Source: Platycnemis pennipes (lineage: Eukaryota; Arthropoda; Insecta; Odonata; Platycnemididae). From it: a DNA stretch of 64,000 nt. Positions 1 through 10,430 of this stretch are shown here, one piece after another. Positions within the stretch are counted from its first letter, which is position 1; each line of letters starts with the position of its first letter. Where the stretch lies: positions 114,659,271-114,723,270 of the forward strand of contig OW121851.1 of the NCBI GenBank assembly GCA_933228895.1. Direction: 5' to 3'. The position numbers and the translations under genes were made by a program. The notes under the pieces were generated by a model. That model made no database searches and was not told the DNA's origin. It saw only the letters and a list, made by a program, of their open reading frames with translations.

Positions 1-2149
1 ATAACCAAAATCTAAGTATTTGTTATTTTAATAATTTCTGGGTGCCTACAACCCATCACCAATCTCAGGAGTGATTTCTCGCTCGCGTTCTGCTTGTAAA
101 TTGAACAGCGAAAAATAAATGCACGCGCATTGATGATATTAAACAAAAACAATGTGGTCATCAAAGAAAATTCCACCGCTCACCTTTAATGAGAAAAGCA
201 TGGTACAATTAATTCTAGTGGAAATTAACCTTAGGCACATCAGTCAACACTATCTCAGCCTTTCTTGCTTTTATACCCATGAATTTTTCAGTCCTCGTTC
301 TCCAATCGTCTTTTTTTCCCAACTCAGCCCAATGAAACAAAAAAGTCCTTCACATAAAAGCAATTTAGGAGCTTTTTTTTGCTGACCTTTCTCTCAACTT
401 TGCACGAAGAAGTTGAGTTTGCTTATTTGAACAAAACGTTATAAAGCTACCCAAAGGAAGATCCTGAGGAGGTAGCGTGAAGAGAGTTTCCCTGAATACG
501 CAAGCATGCAAAAAGCTATTTCCTTTAATGACTAACGGCACGACTCACCGAAATATAAGTTGCGTAAGACCGTCTCTAGAGAATTTATCACTTTAGTAGT
601 CGAGGAAGAATGATAAATATGGTCACAGATGCAGTAAATTGGATTTGAAGAGGGAGAGAGAGGCTCCAGAGGTCATTACTTCAATGCGAACAGGCTGGTT
701 TTGTATTGGCTTCTCAATTTTCATGCGCCACAAAAAGCAATGAGTAAAGACTGCTACCCTTAACATTACATCAACCACGTAGTACGACTCACTGATATTG
801 TCTTGGAATATCAGTAGAGCAACGAGTTCACTATGAACTACTTAATTCTAAATCAGGTGCCAGCAAACTGCAGGTCACGAGCCACGCGTGGCTCTTTGGG
901 TGAGTACAAAAGGCTCACAGATAAACCTGAAAACGAAAATAAAATCATCACAGTTTCATTTACAAAAGCATAAATTCGCAGCAGTAAGCGAAAAAATAAT
1001 AGTTACATTCCCTAAAAATTATAAAATTTCTTACATTACAACGATTAATCACAAACCGGAGCAGCAGGATCGTTGTCAGTAATATCTAAGTTCATTGCGC
1101 ACACTGATTAAAATCAACTAAGGTCATTTATACATTAATTATTCTCATTTCAACAAAGATTTCATTAACGCCTTGATTTGCTTTAGTATTACTTTTAGCG
1201 TTCCTTATTAGTTAAAATATTATTATGACTACCGTGAATTCTCAAAATAGATTTCAGGGGCAGGTCATGGTATTTCGTCTCAAAAGTTTCCGATCCTGGA
1301 ACTAGAACAAGTGACCCTTCCAGTAACCGAACCATTCTAGGACCTAGTTTATCCTCGCTCCACACAAGAGCATTCATATCGAATTTAAAGCCCTTCAAGC
1401 TGGGGAAACACAAAGGTGAAATTTTGCGAAAATCCGCGGTGATTCTTAAGACTCGAATGCTATTTTGTTGCATCTCTTTCCACCATATCATTTTTTACCT
1501 TAGTTATAGTCCTCATGGAGGGATTTAATGGTATATAATGTTTAAAAGTTATGTATTTTGGATCGGAGCGAGAAGAAGCACACAAACCAAACTATTTCCC
1601 TTAAAATTCTTGAGAACGGAACAGCATTTGTGCTACTCGCTGAACGGTTATGAAAGCCATTCCGGCGAAGGGAGTTTTTTTTATTCTCACTTCAAAGATA
1701 TTTGCCATTCAATCTTACATGTAGTAAAATGACGATTTTATTTCATTTATTTATCGAGCAGAGCGACTTGTTTGAAGATGGGGAAATGGCAACTGAAATC
1801 ATTACTTTCGCCAGCTATGAGTTCTTAGTGCTAGCTATAATTAATCAGGTTGTTAAGAATATGACCCGTAAAATGCGTAAATAGCCTATCAAAGTCTTTG
1901 ATAAGAATCAATGTGAAAATATCACTCTCTGTTATTAAAAAGACGTTTTTGTGGAAATTATAGTGTACTATGATCAGTGATAAGTGCAGTTAAAATGTAA
2001 TTCTCATTCAATTATACCATGTTCATATCAATCATTTAATGCATAGCATACAATATTTTAAGCGAAAAATTGGAGAAAGATGACGACATTCAAACCAAAT
2101 TTTGACTAACAGAGATGTTTATTTGAATGACTTTTGTTTCCTCTTACAG
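1..2149. other. Non-coding flank or intron upstream of the receptor exon
   Basis: No convincing exon was found on either strand. Translated stretches here are short and match nothing I recognise. Because the next exon starts inside a codon (phase 2) and encodes transmembrane segment 5, this stretch should be the 3' part of a receptor intron, with the exons for segments 1-4 further left. The segment ends in a pyrimidine-rich run and CTTACAG acceptor at 2143-2149. Confidence 0.6.
855..905 (+). mobile_element. Possible hAT-type terminal fragment
   Basis: The stretch reads like the terminus of widespread non-autonomous hAT elements: a GGTGCCAGC start, then CACGAGCCACGCGTGGCTC, in which GAGCCACGCGTGGCTC is a perfect 16 bp palindrome, followed by TTTGGGTGAG. 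No matching opposite end was found nearby, so it may be a solitary fragment. The identification rests on general resemblance only. Confidence 0.3.
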
Positions 2150-2300
2150 TTACAACGTGATCTTCCTGACTGTGACGTACGCAATGCCACTAACTGTGAT
2201 AGCCGCGTGTTACTCACTCATCGGCAGAGTGCTCTGGGGTAGCGGATCTATCGGGGAGATGACACCAAGGCAGGCCCAGGCCATCTCCACGAAGAGGAAG
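2150..2300 (+). CDS. Tachykinin-like peptide receptor, exon with TM5 and third intracellular loop
   Basis: This exon of a rhodopsin-class GPCR encodes transmembrane segment 5, with the conserved proline in YAMPLTV, then the third intracellular loop. The loop carries WGSGSIGEMTPRQ and ends KRK, the arrangement typical of insect tachykinin receptors (WGS-x-x-IGE-x-T-x-RQ ... SKRKVV). The acceptor is CTTACAG before 2150 and the donor AAG|GTAAAT at 2301. The exon is 151 bp, enters in phase 2 (last base of a codon) and leaves in phase 0, which joins KRK directly to VVRML of the next exon. Such receptors sit in neuronal and gut plasma membranes, bind tachykinin-related peptides and couple through the third loop to Gq or Gs proteins. 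Motifs favour the 99D type over 86C (natalisin-type); that choice is an inference. Confidence 0.93.
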
Positions 2301-3879
2301 GTAAATGTGATGATTTATTTCAAACTCGGCGTTTGCTACGGACGTCAGTCATTTCTCACTCTGGCGGGTTGAGGAACGTTAGGACTAATCTATGGTTTGC
2401 TTTCGAGTTGGTCAGATGCAGGGAGTGAAGGGACCGTGTTTGTGAATACAGAAAATACGGAATGGGTTGGCACCTGACCCTATAAAAAAACCGTTTAACC
2501 AATCCACCTATTTTTGGAGGATAATTTGATAAAAATGCCGTGGTGGACGCGAGATGGAGATATAAGTGCTAAGAGATAAGCAATGTCCTTCCTAATTGGG
2601 GAAGCGGGAATCAAGCACCTGGTGACTTTGTGCTGCACATTCTGATCGATGGAATTTCTATCGATGTAGCCTATCTATTGATAGGCAACATACTAATTAG
2701 CATTCGAAATGGTATTTATTTCAGCAAGAGTATGAGGATGTGCACTGTTTAGAAATTTAAGAATATTGTTTAGAAGTATGGACAAATAAACTACAAAAGA
2801 GCTATATGCTTCTATCTTCCCAAAATATCAGTTATAACGCTGCAAATAATAATCCCTTATTAATTACGGGAAGAAATATATTTAAACTCATTCGTTGGAC
2901 TCTCTCTCTCTCTCATCTAATTTCCTGATTGAGTTGACTGGAGAATGAAGGAGTTTTCCTAAATTTTCAAAGTCCTCGAAAACAGATCGGCTTTTAATCC
3001 ACTTTCAAGCTATGCTCAATATTCTAACTTCGTTCAGAGAGCAATTCTCTCACTAATCTCTTTAATATGCGCGTGGCATCGCCAAATATCTCATACCGTC
3101 TCTTAGCAAATCTCACCACTCATCTTAGTCTAAAATGGTCACCCCCAAGAGTGGAAATGGATGCTTATCAGCCAACCATATCAGGGAGGGCTCATGAGAT
3201 TTTTTCAGCCACAAGGCTATTTAATAACGAGACGTGATCAGATATGGCAATGTGAAGGACATTTGGCCCTATTCAGGGCTAGAAATCAGATACAAAACAA
3301 AGACCATTACTGCTTCTCTTTACTGTTAAAACTGGCTATTAACAATCCGAGAAATTGTCTTGTATTCAGTTTTACTCCACATTTTTCCTGCCACTTCCAT
3401 GCACGGGGAGTGGATGACCTACACATTAAGATTGGATTTACAAATGGGTATATATATTATGGTGTTTTCAAGTCTGTTTCCGCACTAATAGGCGCTTCAG
3501 ACCGGGAGGAGAGGTATAAGGATAGGAATGGAAGGGATGGGGGACTGAAATATCACGGGTATATCCATATCACGGGTATATCGGATTTACAATTCGAACC
3601 TTGAAAAGAATATATATTTATTCATGTATAAAGCTGATGCGCACTCTAACAAGAAATGATGTAACTGAAACTATTTTCTTTCGCTTAAAAACATATACAA
3701 AGGGAGTTATTAAGTGTTCTGAAATCATATCTCTTAAAAATGTTCACTTGAAGCAAGTACATATTCGTTTTTCTCGGTACAGAAATCATGAATGGAAAGA
3801 GCAAGATATTTTCTCCCAGAGACATCTATATCTTACACAGTGAGTCAAGAGGCAAGAGGGAGATACCATTACCTGAGAG

Positions 3880-4068
3880 AGGGGTGGCGATCCTTTTGGG
3901 GTGATCGAGTGCCAAAGTTTAAGTGAAATAAGAGTATAGTCGCTCGACTCGCGTGCCAACCAATGGAGTGAGATAGAGGTATCAATCGAGCGCACTCCCA
4001 GCTCCGCGTGCCGAAATCATTTCTCCGCGTGCCCCTTTGGGCACGCGTGCCATAGGTTTACCACCCCG
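3880..4068. mobile_element. Short non-autonomous hAT-like element
   Basis: The ends are imperfect inverted repeats: AGGGGTGGCGATCC at the left, and the reverse complement of the right end reads CGGGGTGGTAAACC. Interior sequence contains repeated GCGTGCC words and the hairpin CGCGTGCCC/GGGCACGCG near 4026-4046. This is the usual appearance of short hAT-family elements in animal genomes. No clean 8 bp target duplication was found, and there is no coding capacity. Confidence 0.5.
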
Positions 4069-6074
4069 AACTAGGAAATAAAACTACTCAATGGGAATCA
4101 AAAGAATTTTTTTCTAAATCAGATTGATCATTCAATCTTCAGCTTCGCTTTATTTCTCGATTAAAAAAATTCAGAGTGGTACTCAACGCGTCTCTCCAAA
4201 ATTCAAACTGGAGTCGCATTGGTCATTAGAGCTGAAGAGATATCGGGCACGTGGTATGAGATTAAAATGCACCAGCTAGAGCCCACTTTCCTGTCAATAT
4301 CCGATACATTTTTAAGCCGGATACGCATTAAGCAAATAAATAAGGCAATAGAAACGACTCCGCCCTCTTTAATCCACTTGTTGCGATCTCTTTCTCTTTC
4401 CTGCCATTACTGACCCATTTGTGTCGTTGTGACCTTTCACATGAATAAACTGGTATAGTAGTTATTTTTAACCGAACGACCAAATATGGGAGATAAATCA
4501 AACCATCTTGAAAGATCAAACGAAAAAACAAACTGTGAAAGGGTTACTGTAGTGTTACTGGCCTTTAATCCCGATGTCCGGCGATCTAATCCTGAATGAA
4601 ATGTATCAATGGGATATCAGCCTCCACATGAAAGCCGTGAAGAGAGTACTTCGCTTTCAGTACACCAATCATAGCATGGGACGGTCCTGCATTCTTTCAA
4701 AGAGAAAATTAGTTGTTTCGATTGATTGGTCAGTTTTTCGGGGAATAATGGCCGATAGCAAGATCATCTGAGCCTCTTGTAATAGGAGGGTTTCTACGAT
4801 GAGTAGAAAGTTGTGGTTTGCAGATTTTCGCGGCGTTAATTCTACATTCCGGGTTTTCCACCCGTGTTCATTTCTTTGATCACAGCAACTTCGTCCTTTA
4901 ACTGCGAAGACTTCAGAAAAAATCTCCAGGTTCAAAGAAATACAATGTACGAGGTTCAGATGCGAGAGCATGATTATTCCGATATTTTACCCGGAAAAAG
5001 GGGAAAATGTCCATCCGGACTAAAAGGAGGCGTCTACAAGTTATACCTGTGACCTGTGACAAGTTATATATCGGCTATATACATTCACATCAATGAAGGC
5101 AAGGATGAAAAAAACATGAAAGAGATACGAGGAACAAGCCATTCAGGCAGTCGTTAATTGCTGAGCACGCTTGGAGTGAATCAGAGTATGCAATGGACTT
5201 AAAACGCCGAAATATAATCTAAGGAGAATATATTGTAATATAGATGATACACCAAGCAATATATCAATATAAATAACAAAAAGACCTAAAAATTTCAATC
5301 AAGAGGACGAGTATCCATTACACGGGGTAGATACGGAAGAGTGATCCACTCCATCAATTTTCTAGACAGTCAGACCTATGTTAGGGCGATGATAGAACTC
5401 AAAATTTGTAACAGCATGTCAATGGTGGTCCGCGCAAATCCCAGACCTATGGCACTCCCGTGATTGCTTAATATAAAACATATCTATACATGCAATGGAA
5501 ATTTAATGCAAGTAACCACCGATCTAGTCCTGAAGAGAAAGTTGCTCCTAGAACAGGGCACCCCAATATGTTGTTCTTATTTGATTATTTTTTTATAAAT
5601 ATCAAGAACTGTTATTTTGGGGAAAATAAACATTTTTTTACTGATTGAATTTGAATAAGCATTTTAAGTCCTATTAAATTTGTAATAGCAAGTAAATTTT
5701 TCCTTAGTGCAAACACACACACGTTACAGTGCAGTTCTTCGTTCATACACACACAGTACAGTTCTTCGTTGCGCCCGCGGCCCAGTCTACACCTGCTACA
5801 GTTACTATTTGCATTCTCGATCTGAGGATATAAGTAGAACAGCTGACGAAACTGTTGTCACCCCAGCAACGAACACGGACGAAAATATCCGGAATGCAGA
5901 ATTCATTCGAGCAGGAAATATTAAGCAACGGAGGAAGATTCGAGAAAAACGCGAGGGCCTTCTCATTACGAAAGGCACTTCAAATGGACCGTGGTTTAAC
6001 ACTCCATTCGACTGGCAAAGCATTGAACTTAAGTGAAATCCACACAGTGGGTACCCAAGAGGGGACATTGTACC

Positions 6075-6337
6075 ACTGAAAAAACTTGTCCATGGCCAAG
6101 AAGTCGAGTCCGGACCCTTGGCATGGGAATTCAGGTTTCGAGCCCCTACAACACGATGCATAAGCTGGATCCAACAAGCGGGAAATAATTTACTTAAAAT
6201 TCATTTTAACACTGAAAACTTGTCCATGGCCAAGAAATCAAGTCCGGACCCTTGGCATGGGAATTCAGGCTTCGAGCCCCTACAACACGATACATAAGCT
6301 GGATCCGACAAGCGGGAAATAATTTACTTAAAATTCA
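6075..6337 (+). repeat. Tandem duplication, two units of about 128 bp
   Basis: Units at about 6075-6203 and 6211-6337 differ at only a handful of positions. Each begins ACTGAAAA and ends TTACTTAAAATTCA, with the shared core CTTGTCCATGGCCAAGAA. Each also holds a tRNA B-box-like segment (GGTTTCGAGCCCC / GGCTTCGAGCCCC), so the unit may derive from a tRNA-related SINE. The high identity suggests a recent duplication inside the receptor intron. Confidence 0.9.
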
Positions 6338-6524
6338 CCCCCAGAGGCGTTGTGAATGTGAATCTTTCTTCCACGTTTCCCCGAAAAAAAGATCTAGGAA
6401 GGTAATTAGCTCTAACATTGTTTTTAGGATGCTCGTAATAGATCTAAATAGCACTATATAAGAGCCATAATTAATACCGTCAGCCATACAGACTGATTGC
6501 ATTATGAATTAATGATATTAATGC

Positions 6525-6610
6525 TACGTCAACATCAAGAGGTTGGCCGATAGAAGAATCGAGTGGAGTGCTGCGTCAAACCAATCCTAGGATTGTTGAC
6601 CCATGATGAT
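6525..6610 (+). mobile_element. 5'-truncated non-LTR retrotransposon, 3' end only
   Basis: This is the last ~85 bp of the RTE-like family that recurs in the window. It encodes the ORF terminus (RRIEW-x-AASNQS, stop TAG), then a very short 3' region ending in ATGATGATGAT. It is flanked by an 11 bp near-perfect target-site duplication, GATATTAATGC at 6514-6524 and GATATAAATGC at 6611-6621, with one mismatch. It has no function here beyond being an insertion in the intron. Confidence 0.85.
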
Positions 6611-6754
6611 GATATAAATGCATCAGTAAAAAGTATTGTTTACGTTATTGCTGAAGGTAAATGACAGGGCATATAGAGATTAGGTAAGAATTAAAAATTA
6701 GCGACTGCATGTGCCTTGAAGAACTTGTTTTTTCTGGCATTTACTCTTCATGCT

Positions 6755-6865
6755 AGAAGTAAATGCCTAATCATAAGCTCCAAAAAACTCGATAGCAGTC
6801 CGCAATAGATTTTTAGAGAGAGATCGTTTCCTGAAAAAAAATATAAATGCCTGGAAATAACCCGA
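6755..6865 (+). repeat. Left copy of a dispersed repeat flanking the TM6-7 exon
   Basis: This shares about 110 bp with 8360-8466 in the same orientation, including an identical core near CAATAGATTTTTAGAGAGAG. Weaker similarity continues to about 6930 (TAACTCATATTTTTAGTA versus TAACTCAGATTTTTAGTA). It probably comes from an unidentified interspersed element. Confidence 0.85.
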
Positions 6866-7082
6866 GTCACATCTTTTGAACCAAAAGTGAATGTAACACT
6901 CTTATTTTTTATGTAACTCATATTTTTAGTATGTATGTACATAGAGGGTATTTGTAGTGTATTTCAAAACAACCACTCTACGCGGAGCAATGCCATGCCC
7001 GGGTAATAACGGGATATATTAAGGCTATTTGATAAGTTTCCCGAGCTGCAAAGGTTCGTCCATCTCCTCTTTCCATTTCAAG

Positions 7083-7279
7083 GTGGTGCGGATGCTTGTG
7101 CTGGTGGTGAGCGGTTTCGGAATCTGCTGGCTCCCCTACCACTCCTACTTCTTGTACGTTTTCCACCACCGAAGGGCAGCTGCAGCGGCCCACGCTCAAC
7201 ACGTCTACCTCGCCTTTTATTGGCTCGCCATGTCCAACGCAGCGGTCAACCCACTCATATACTATTGCATGAACGACAG
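7083..7279 (+). CDS. Tachykinin-like peptide receptor, exon with TM6, third extracellular loop and TM7
   Basis: The exon opens with VVRMLVLVV and the segment 6 signature GICWLPYH, the CWxP toggle motif of class A GPCRs. A His/Ala-rich third extracellular loop (HHRRAAAAAHAQH) follows, then YLAFYWLAMSNAAVNPLIYY. This last part carries the YWLAMSN and NPxxY (NPLIY) motifs of segment 7, and the exon ends MND. The acceptor is TTTCAAG|GTG and the donor AG|GTAAGA. The exon is 197 bp, enters in phase 0 and leaves in phase 2, splitting an Arg codon AG|G completed by the exon at 10021. The run of five alanines in the loop is unusual. NPLIYY and the PYH ending resemble insect TkR99D more than TkR86C. 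Confidence 0.95.
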
Positions 7280-7639
7280 GTAAGACATCAAAGGTCACTG
7301 AAAGAGCTCAGTGTAAAAACCAAGATATGGGAGGTGAAGTTATCAGGATTGAGTACGTGGTATTCCTTTCTGAAAAAGAATAAAGGAAACAATTCAATTT
7401 CGGCCATGGTTTTGAGATGTCATAATGGGGCAACTGATGATGATGCGAAACCATGAACGTTCGTTCACAATAAATGCACTGTGTACAATAGACATGTAGA
7501 TAATAGTGATCTGAAAATTAGCAACTTTTTCCATTGTTTTCAAGTGAAGAGATTTATCAGATTGGATTTTTTCCACAAATACCAGAAATGACGTTCTGTA
7601 TCATATCAGGTTTTTCCACAAATCATGGCAATGCGAAAA

Positions 7640-7965
7640 CTTAAGGGGATTGGGTTGGTGTGGTGGCTCTTGTACTGGCCTCCCACCCAGATGGTCCGGG
7701 TTCGATTCCCGACAGCGGCGGATTTTTCAGTGGCAAACCGGTCTCCGCTTGAATGCCTTGGGCAGGGCATTTCAGGTTCAGTACTCCGTCCGTAGGATGG
7801 GACGGTAAGCCGTGGTCCCCTTGGCGCCTGGTTTTCTCTCCACCCTTCCTCCGTTCCCTGAAAACTCCTGCCATTATCCAACTACCCACCTATCCTATAA
7901 GGCGCAAATGACCTCAGCTGTCGGTCACCTCACCTGAATAACTAGCAAACAACAAGCGAAAATTA
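7640..7965 (+). mobile_element. tRNA-derived SINE (copy 1)
   Basis: It has an internal Pol III B box (GGTTCGATTCC at 7699-7709) inside a tRNA-like head and an unrelated body with CCGTCCGTAGGATGGGACGG. It ends in CTCAGCTGTCGGTCACC-like sequence and an A-rich tail. The 14.7 kb element shares the head, the GTCCGT..GGAC..GTAAACC-type segment, the GTTCCCTGAAAA segment and the CTGTCGGT segment, so the two are one family. There is no protein product. Confidence 0.8.
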
Positions 7966-8123
7966 AAAAAAAAAACCTAATTTTTAATGACATTGCTCTT
8001 GGCGCCTTTCATCAAGCACAAGCTAATTTTCCCTCCATCCCTCCACCAATTTCTTCAATTCTCATTCTTATGCTTTTCTTCCCGGTCTGACGTGCCTATA
8101 AGTGCGGATACAGACTTGTAAAC

Positions 8124-8319
8124 CATATTGATATTAAAACAAGATGGCACTTTTTCCATAAGTTTTATGTCGGTACAACGCGTTTAAACCGTTAGGTCAT
8201 CACCAGGTACATACCTGATGATACCCCAGGGATGTACCTGATGATGACCTAACGGTTGAATCGCGTCGTACCGACATAAAACTTATGTAAAAAGTGCCAT
8301 CTTTTTCATCATCAATATG
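8124..8319. mobile_element. Foldback element with hammerhead-like arms
   Basis: Two arms of about 85-90 bp are inverted copies around a short spacer near 8210-8232. Shared features include AGATGGCACTTTTT, ATAAGTTTTATGTCGGTAC and GGTCATCA. Each arm contains a CTGATGA..GAAAC-type motif seen also at 10.4 and 26.6 kb. Penelope-like retroelements are known to carry small type I hammerhead ribozymes and often occur as inverted partial copies, so a Penelope-related non-autonomous origin is likely but unproven. It lies in a receptor intron. Confidence 0.75.
8234..8271 (+). ncRNA. Degenerate hammerhead-ribozyme-like motif
   Basis: The order is GTAC (stem I), CTGATGA, TGACCTAACGGTT (stem II, GACC with GGTT), GAAT instead of the GAAA core, C-GC-GTC (minimal stem III and cleavage triplet), then GTAC closing stem I. 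The mirrored copy on the minus strand (8173-8210) has CTGGTGA and TAAA in place of CTGATGA and GAAA. Both cores therefore carry substitutions expected to abolish cleavage. Confidence 0.45.
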
Positions 8320-8359
8320 TATACTTTCCAATGCATAGCGATTGCGATGCCTTCATACT

Positions 8360-8466
8360 GAAAGTAAATTCCTAATCATAAGCACCACAAAATTCGATGG
8401 CAGTTCGCAATAGATTTTTAGAGAGAGATCGTTTCCTGAAAAAATATAAATACCTGGAAATGACCC
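8360..8466 (+). repeat. Right copy of the dispersed repeat flanking the TM6-7 exon
   Basis: Same-orientation partner of 6755-6865, with scattered substitutions and small indels. The two copies lie 1.6 kb apart on either side of the exon for segments 6-7. Confidence 0.85.
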
Positions 8467-10020
8467 CTCCGCCTGACTCAGTCAATTGCAAACCATATAT
8501 AGACTACTTTATTTTTAATTCCCATTATGGCTAATTTTATCTAACTCAGATTTTTAGTAATTCCTCAAAATTAAGTATCAATATTAGTGAAATCTATACG
8601 TTGGAACCGTTGGAAAGTGATTCGGAAACACTGGAAGCAATAACATCTTAGAACAATGGAATATATCCTCAGATACTTATAGCGTATTCTCATAAATTAA
8701 AAAAATTCCTTTGACACGGTTCAATTTACTGACCAATAAATTTGCAAAATATCGGATGAAAAGTTAGACAATGTATTCGCAAAATATGTATATATGATTC
8801 GGCGTCATATCAATGCCCAAATAATCCCGCATAAGCACGACACATCATATTAAAAAGAACATCGTTAAATTCTGGCTTATTGAATACGAGATAAAATACG
8901 ATGATAAAAATATTATTTATCATTATAATCATTAGAAGAATCTGTAAAATAAATTCGGAGCTTTAAACTACCTTTTAAACTACTTCAATTAATACCAAAA
9001 TAGGAGCTTTAATATGTGTTGCTGATTTGGTTACTAGGATACAGTAAAGTCATCGTCTGGTTAGAGATTGGCTAGGATAAAGTAGAACGTGTTCTGCAAT
9101 TTAATATAGGGTCAGAAATTGACGATAAGGTCGTTAGATTACAATTGGGTTATAAAATTTTGTGTGACAAGCGGCATAAAATCCAATTTCCGATGGATTG
9201 GTCAATTTATTGGGCCGTGTGAAATGGGCTTTCCTGTTTACAACAGTGGTCTAGCAACTCCAGTCCACACCCCGCCTGGTTTATTTGTACTACGTGATCT
9301 TTTGACGATTTATGTCCACTCGTCCATCATATTTTTTTCCTTTCCCTCACAAAGTTACTGAAGCAAAAAAATCTTCCCACCCAATATTAAGTCAATATTC
9401 ACATATATATCTCAACTAAAAATGAAAGAGCTTGGTATACAAAGCTTCAAAAAAGTTCAACCTAAATCAGATCTCAATTTTTGGGAACGCCAGATTACTT
9501 TTAGCTTTATCGGGGCACAACCGAGAGTCTTCAATTTTCCACTTCGAGTAACACATCCGAAATTCAATCCTGAACACTCCCCGACTGAATGTGGAGAAGT
9601 AACCGAATAATGCCCCCAAGGAGCAGGGACGTGAAAAGCAATTAGAAGTCGAGAAAATTGAATTTATTAGATATTTATCCTCCCCCAGTCCCCAACTCCT
9701 TTGCTTTGGCCAGAAAGTTTTTGAATGGCCTGTATCCTGCATCCCCGAAATTTAATAACATATTTTGGCAAGACAGGCCTGAGGGGATAAGAGTTGTCTC
9801 CGGAAAACTTTTTCTCTTTCATCTCCCTCCCACGAATGACGAGGAGCATCCCGCCAGAGACCTTGTAATCCCAATTTTTTGTTGAGAAATTTTGGAGAAA
9901 AAATTCCCACAGTAGTATGCGACTGACCGAAGGCAAGTGAAAATCCAAGACTGGTCAAATCAATAAAATTCTTTAAGAAATGTGACAATGAAATTCATTC
10001 GCAATTGATTTCCTCCAAAG

Positions 10021-10199
10021 GTTCAGGTCATACTTCAGGCAAGTGATCTGTCAGTGCAGATGCTTCCGAGGCGATGAAGAAAACAGCATCGCATTGGCAC
10101 TTCACCCGAAGAACCTGTACACGGCTCACACCGGGAGTCAGTCTGACTTCCCCCGTTCCAGCCGCTATAGTCGATCCATGAATGGCACGTCTTTGAAAG
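10021..10199 (+). CDS. Tachykinin-like peptide receptor, helix 8 and C-terminal tail exon
   Basis: The first base completes the split Arg codon, giving MNDR-FRSYFRQVICQCRCF. This is helix 8 followed by a Cys cluster (CQCRC) suited to palmitoylation. A Ser/Thr-rich tail follows (HTGSQSDFPRSSRYSRS, NGTSLK), as expected for receptor-kinase and arrestin control. The acceptor is CCTCCAAAG before 10021 and the strong donor AAAG|GTAAGA is at 10200. The exon is 179 bp and leaves in phase 1, so the tail continues. The NxRFR continuation and matching phase make membership in the same gene secure despite a tail that is not conserved. Confidence 0.88.
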
Positions 10200-10430
10200 G
10201 TAAGAGATACGAACAACTCTAAATGTACCAAAGCCAATTCGTCAACAGACCGTGACCTTTTTTTCAAATACCTCCTAAATTATTTTATTACTTAAGAAGT
10301 TTTTTTTAGAAGATCTTAACCAACTTGAAGCATCCGGATAGCACCTGCCCACATTAACGAAATACAGGTTCTCTGGCGTTGATGCACGCTTCTTCAAATC
10401 TGAATCACCTTATCAAGATCCCATATTCAC

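Larger units (their letters stand above)
2301..7082 (+). other. Receptor intron between the TM5 and TM6-7 exons (4782 bp)
   Basis: The intron runs from donor GTAAAT at 2301 to the acceptor after TTTCCATTTCAAG at 7082 and is phase 0. It contains a (TC)n tract at 2901-2914, a probable hAT-type short element near 3.9-4.07 kb, a tandem duplication at 6.1-6.3 kb, a truncated retrotransposon at 6.5 kb and the left copy of a dispersed repeat at 6.75 kb. The rest (2.3-3.8 and 4.1-6.0 kb) shows no recognisable feature; open stretches at 3161-3604 and 5707-6036 lack known motifs. Confidence 0.8.
7280..10020 (+). other. Receptor intron between the TM6-7 and C-tail exons (2741 bp)
   Basis: Donor GTAAGA at 7280, acceptor TTTCCTCCAAAG at 10009-10020, phase 2. 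The intron carries a tRNA-derived SINE, a foldback element with hammerhead-like motifs and the right copy of a dispersed repeat. From 8570 to 10000 nothing is recognised, including the overlapping open stretches at 9.4-9.95 kb. Confidence 0.85.

Noticed and set aside
1195..1491. 98-codon minus-strand open frame
   Set aside because: Not recognised, and it lies inside what should be a plus-strand intron; no supporting signals.
3161..3604. 147-codon plus-strand open frame in the first receptor intron
   Set aside because: No motif, no splice context, and frames of this length are expected about once by chance in a window this size and composition.
7699..7709. B box resembling a tRNA gene
   Set aside because: The surrounding sequence does not fold as a tRNA and continues into a repeated body shared with 14.7 kb, so it is a SINE.
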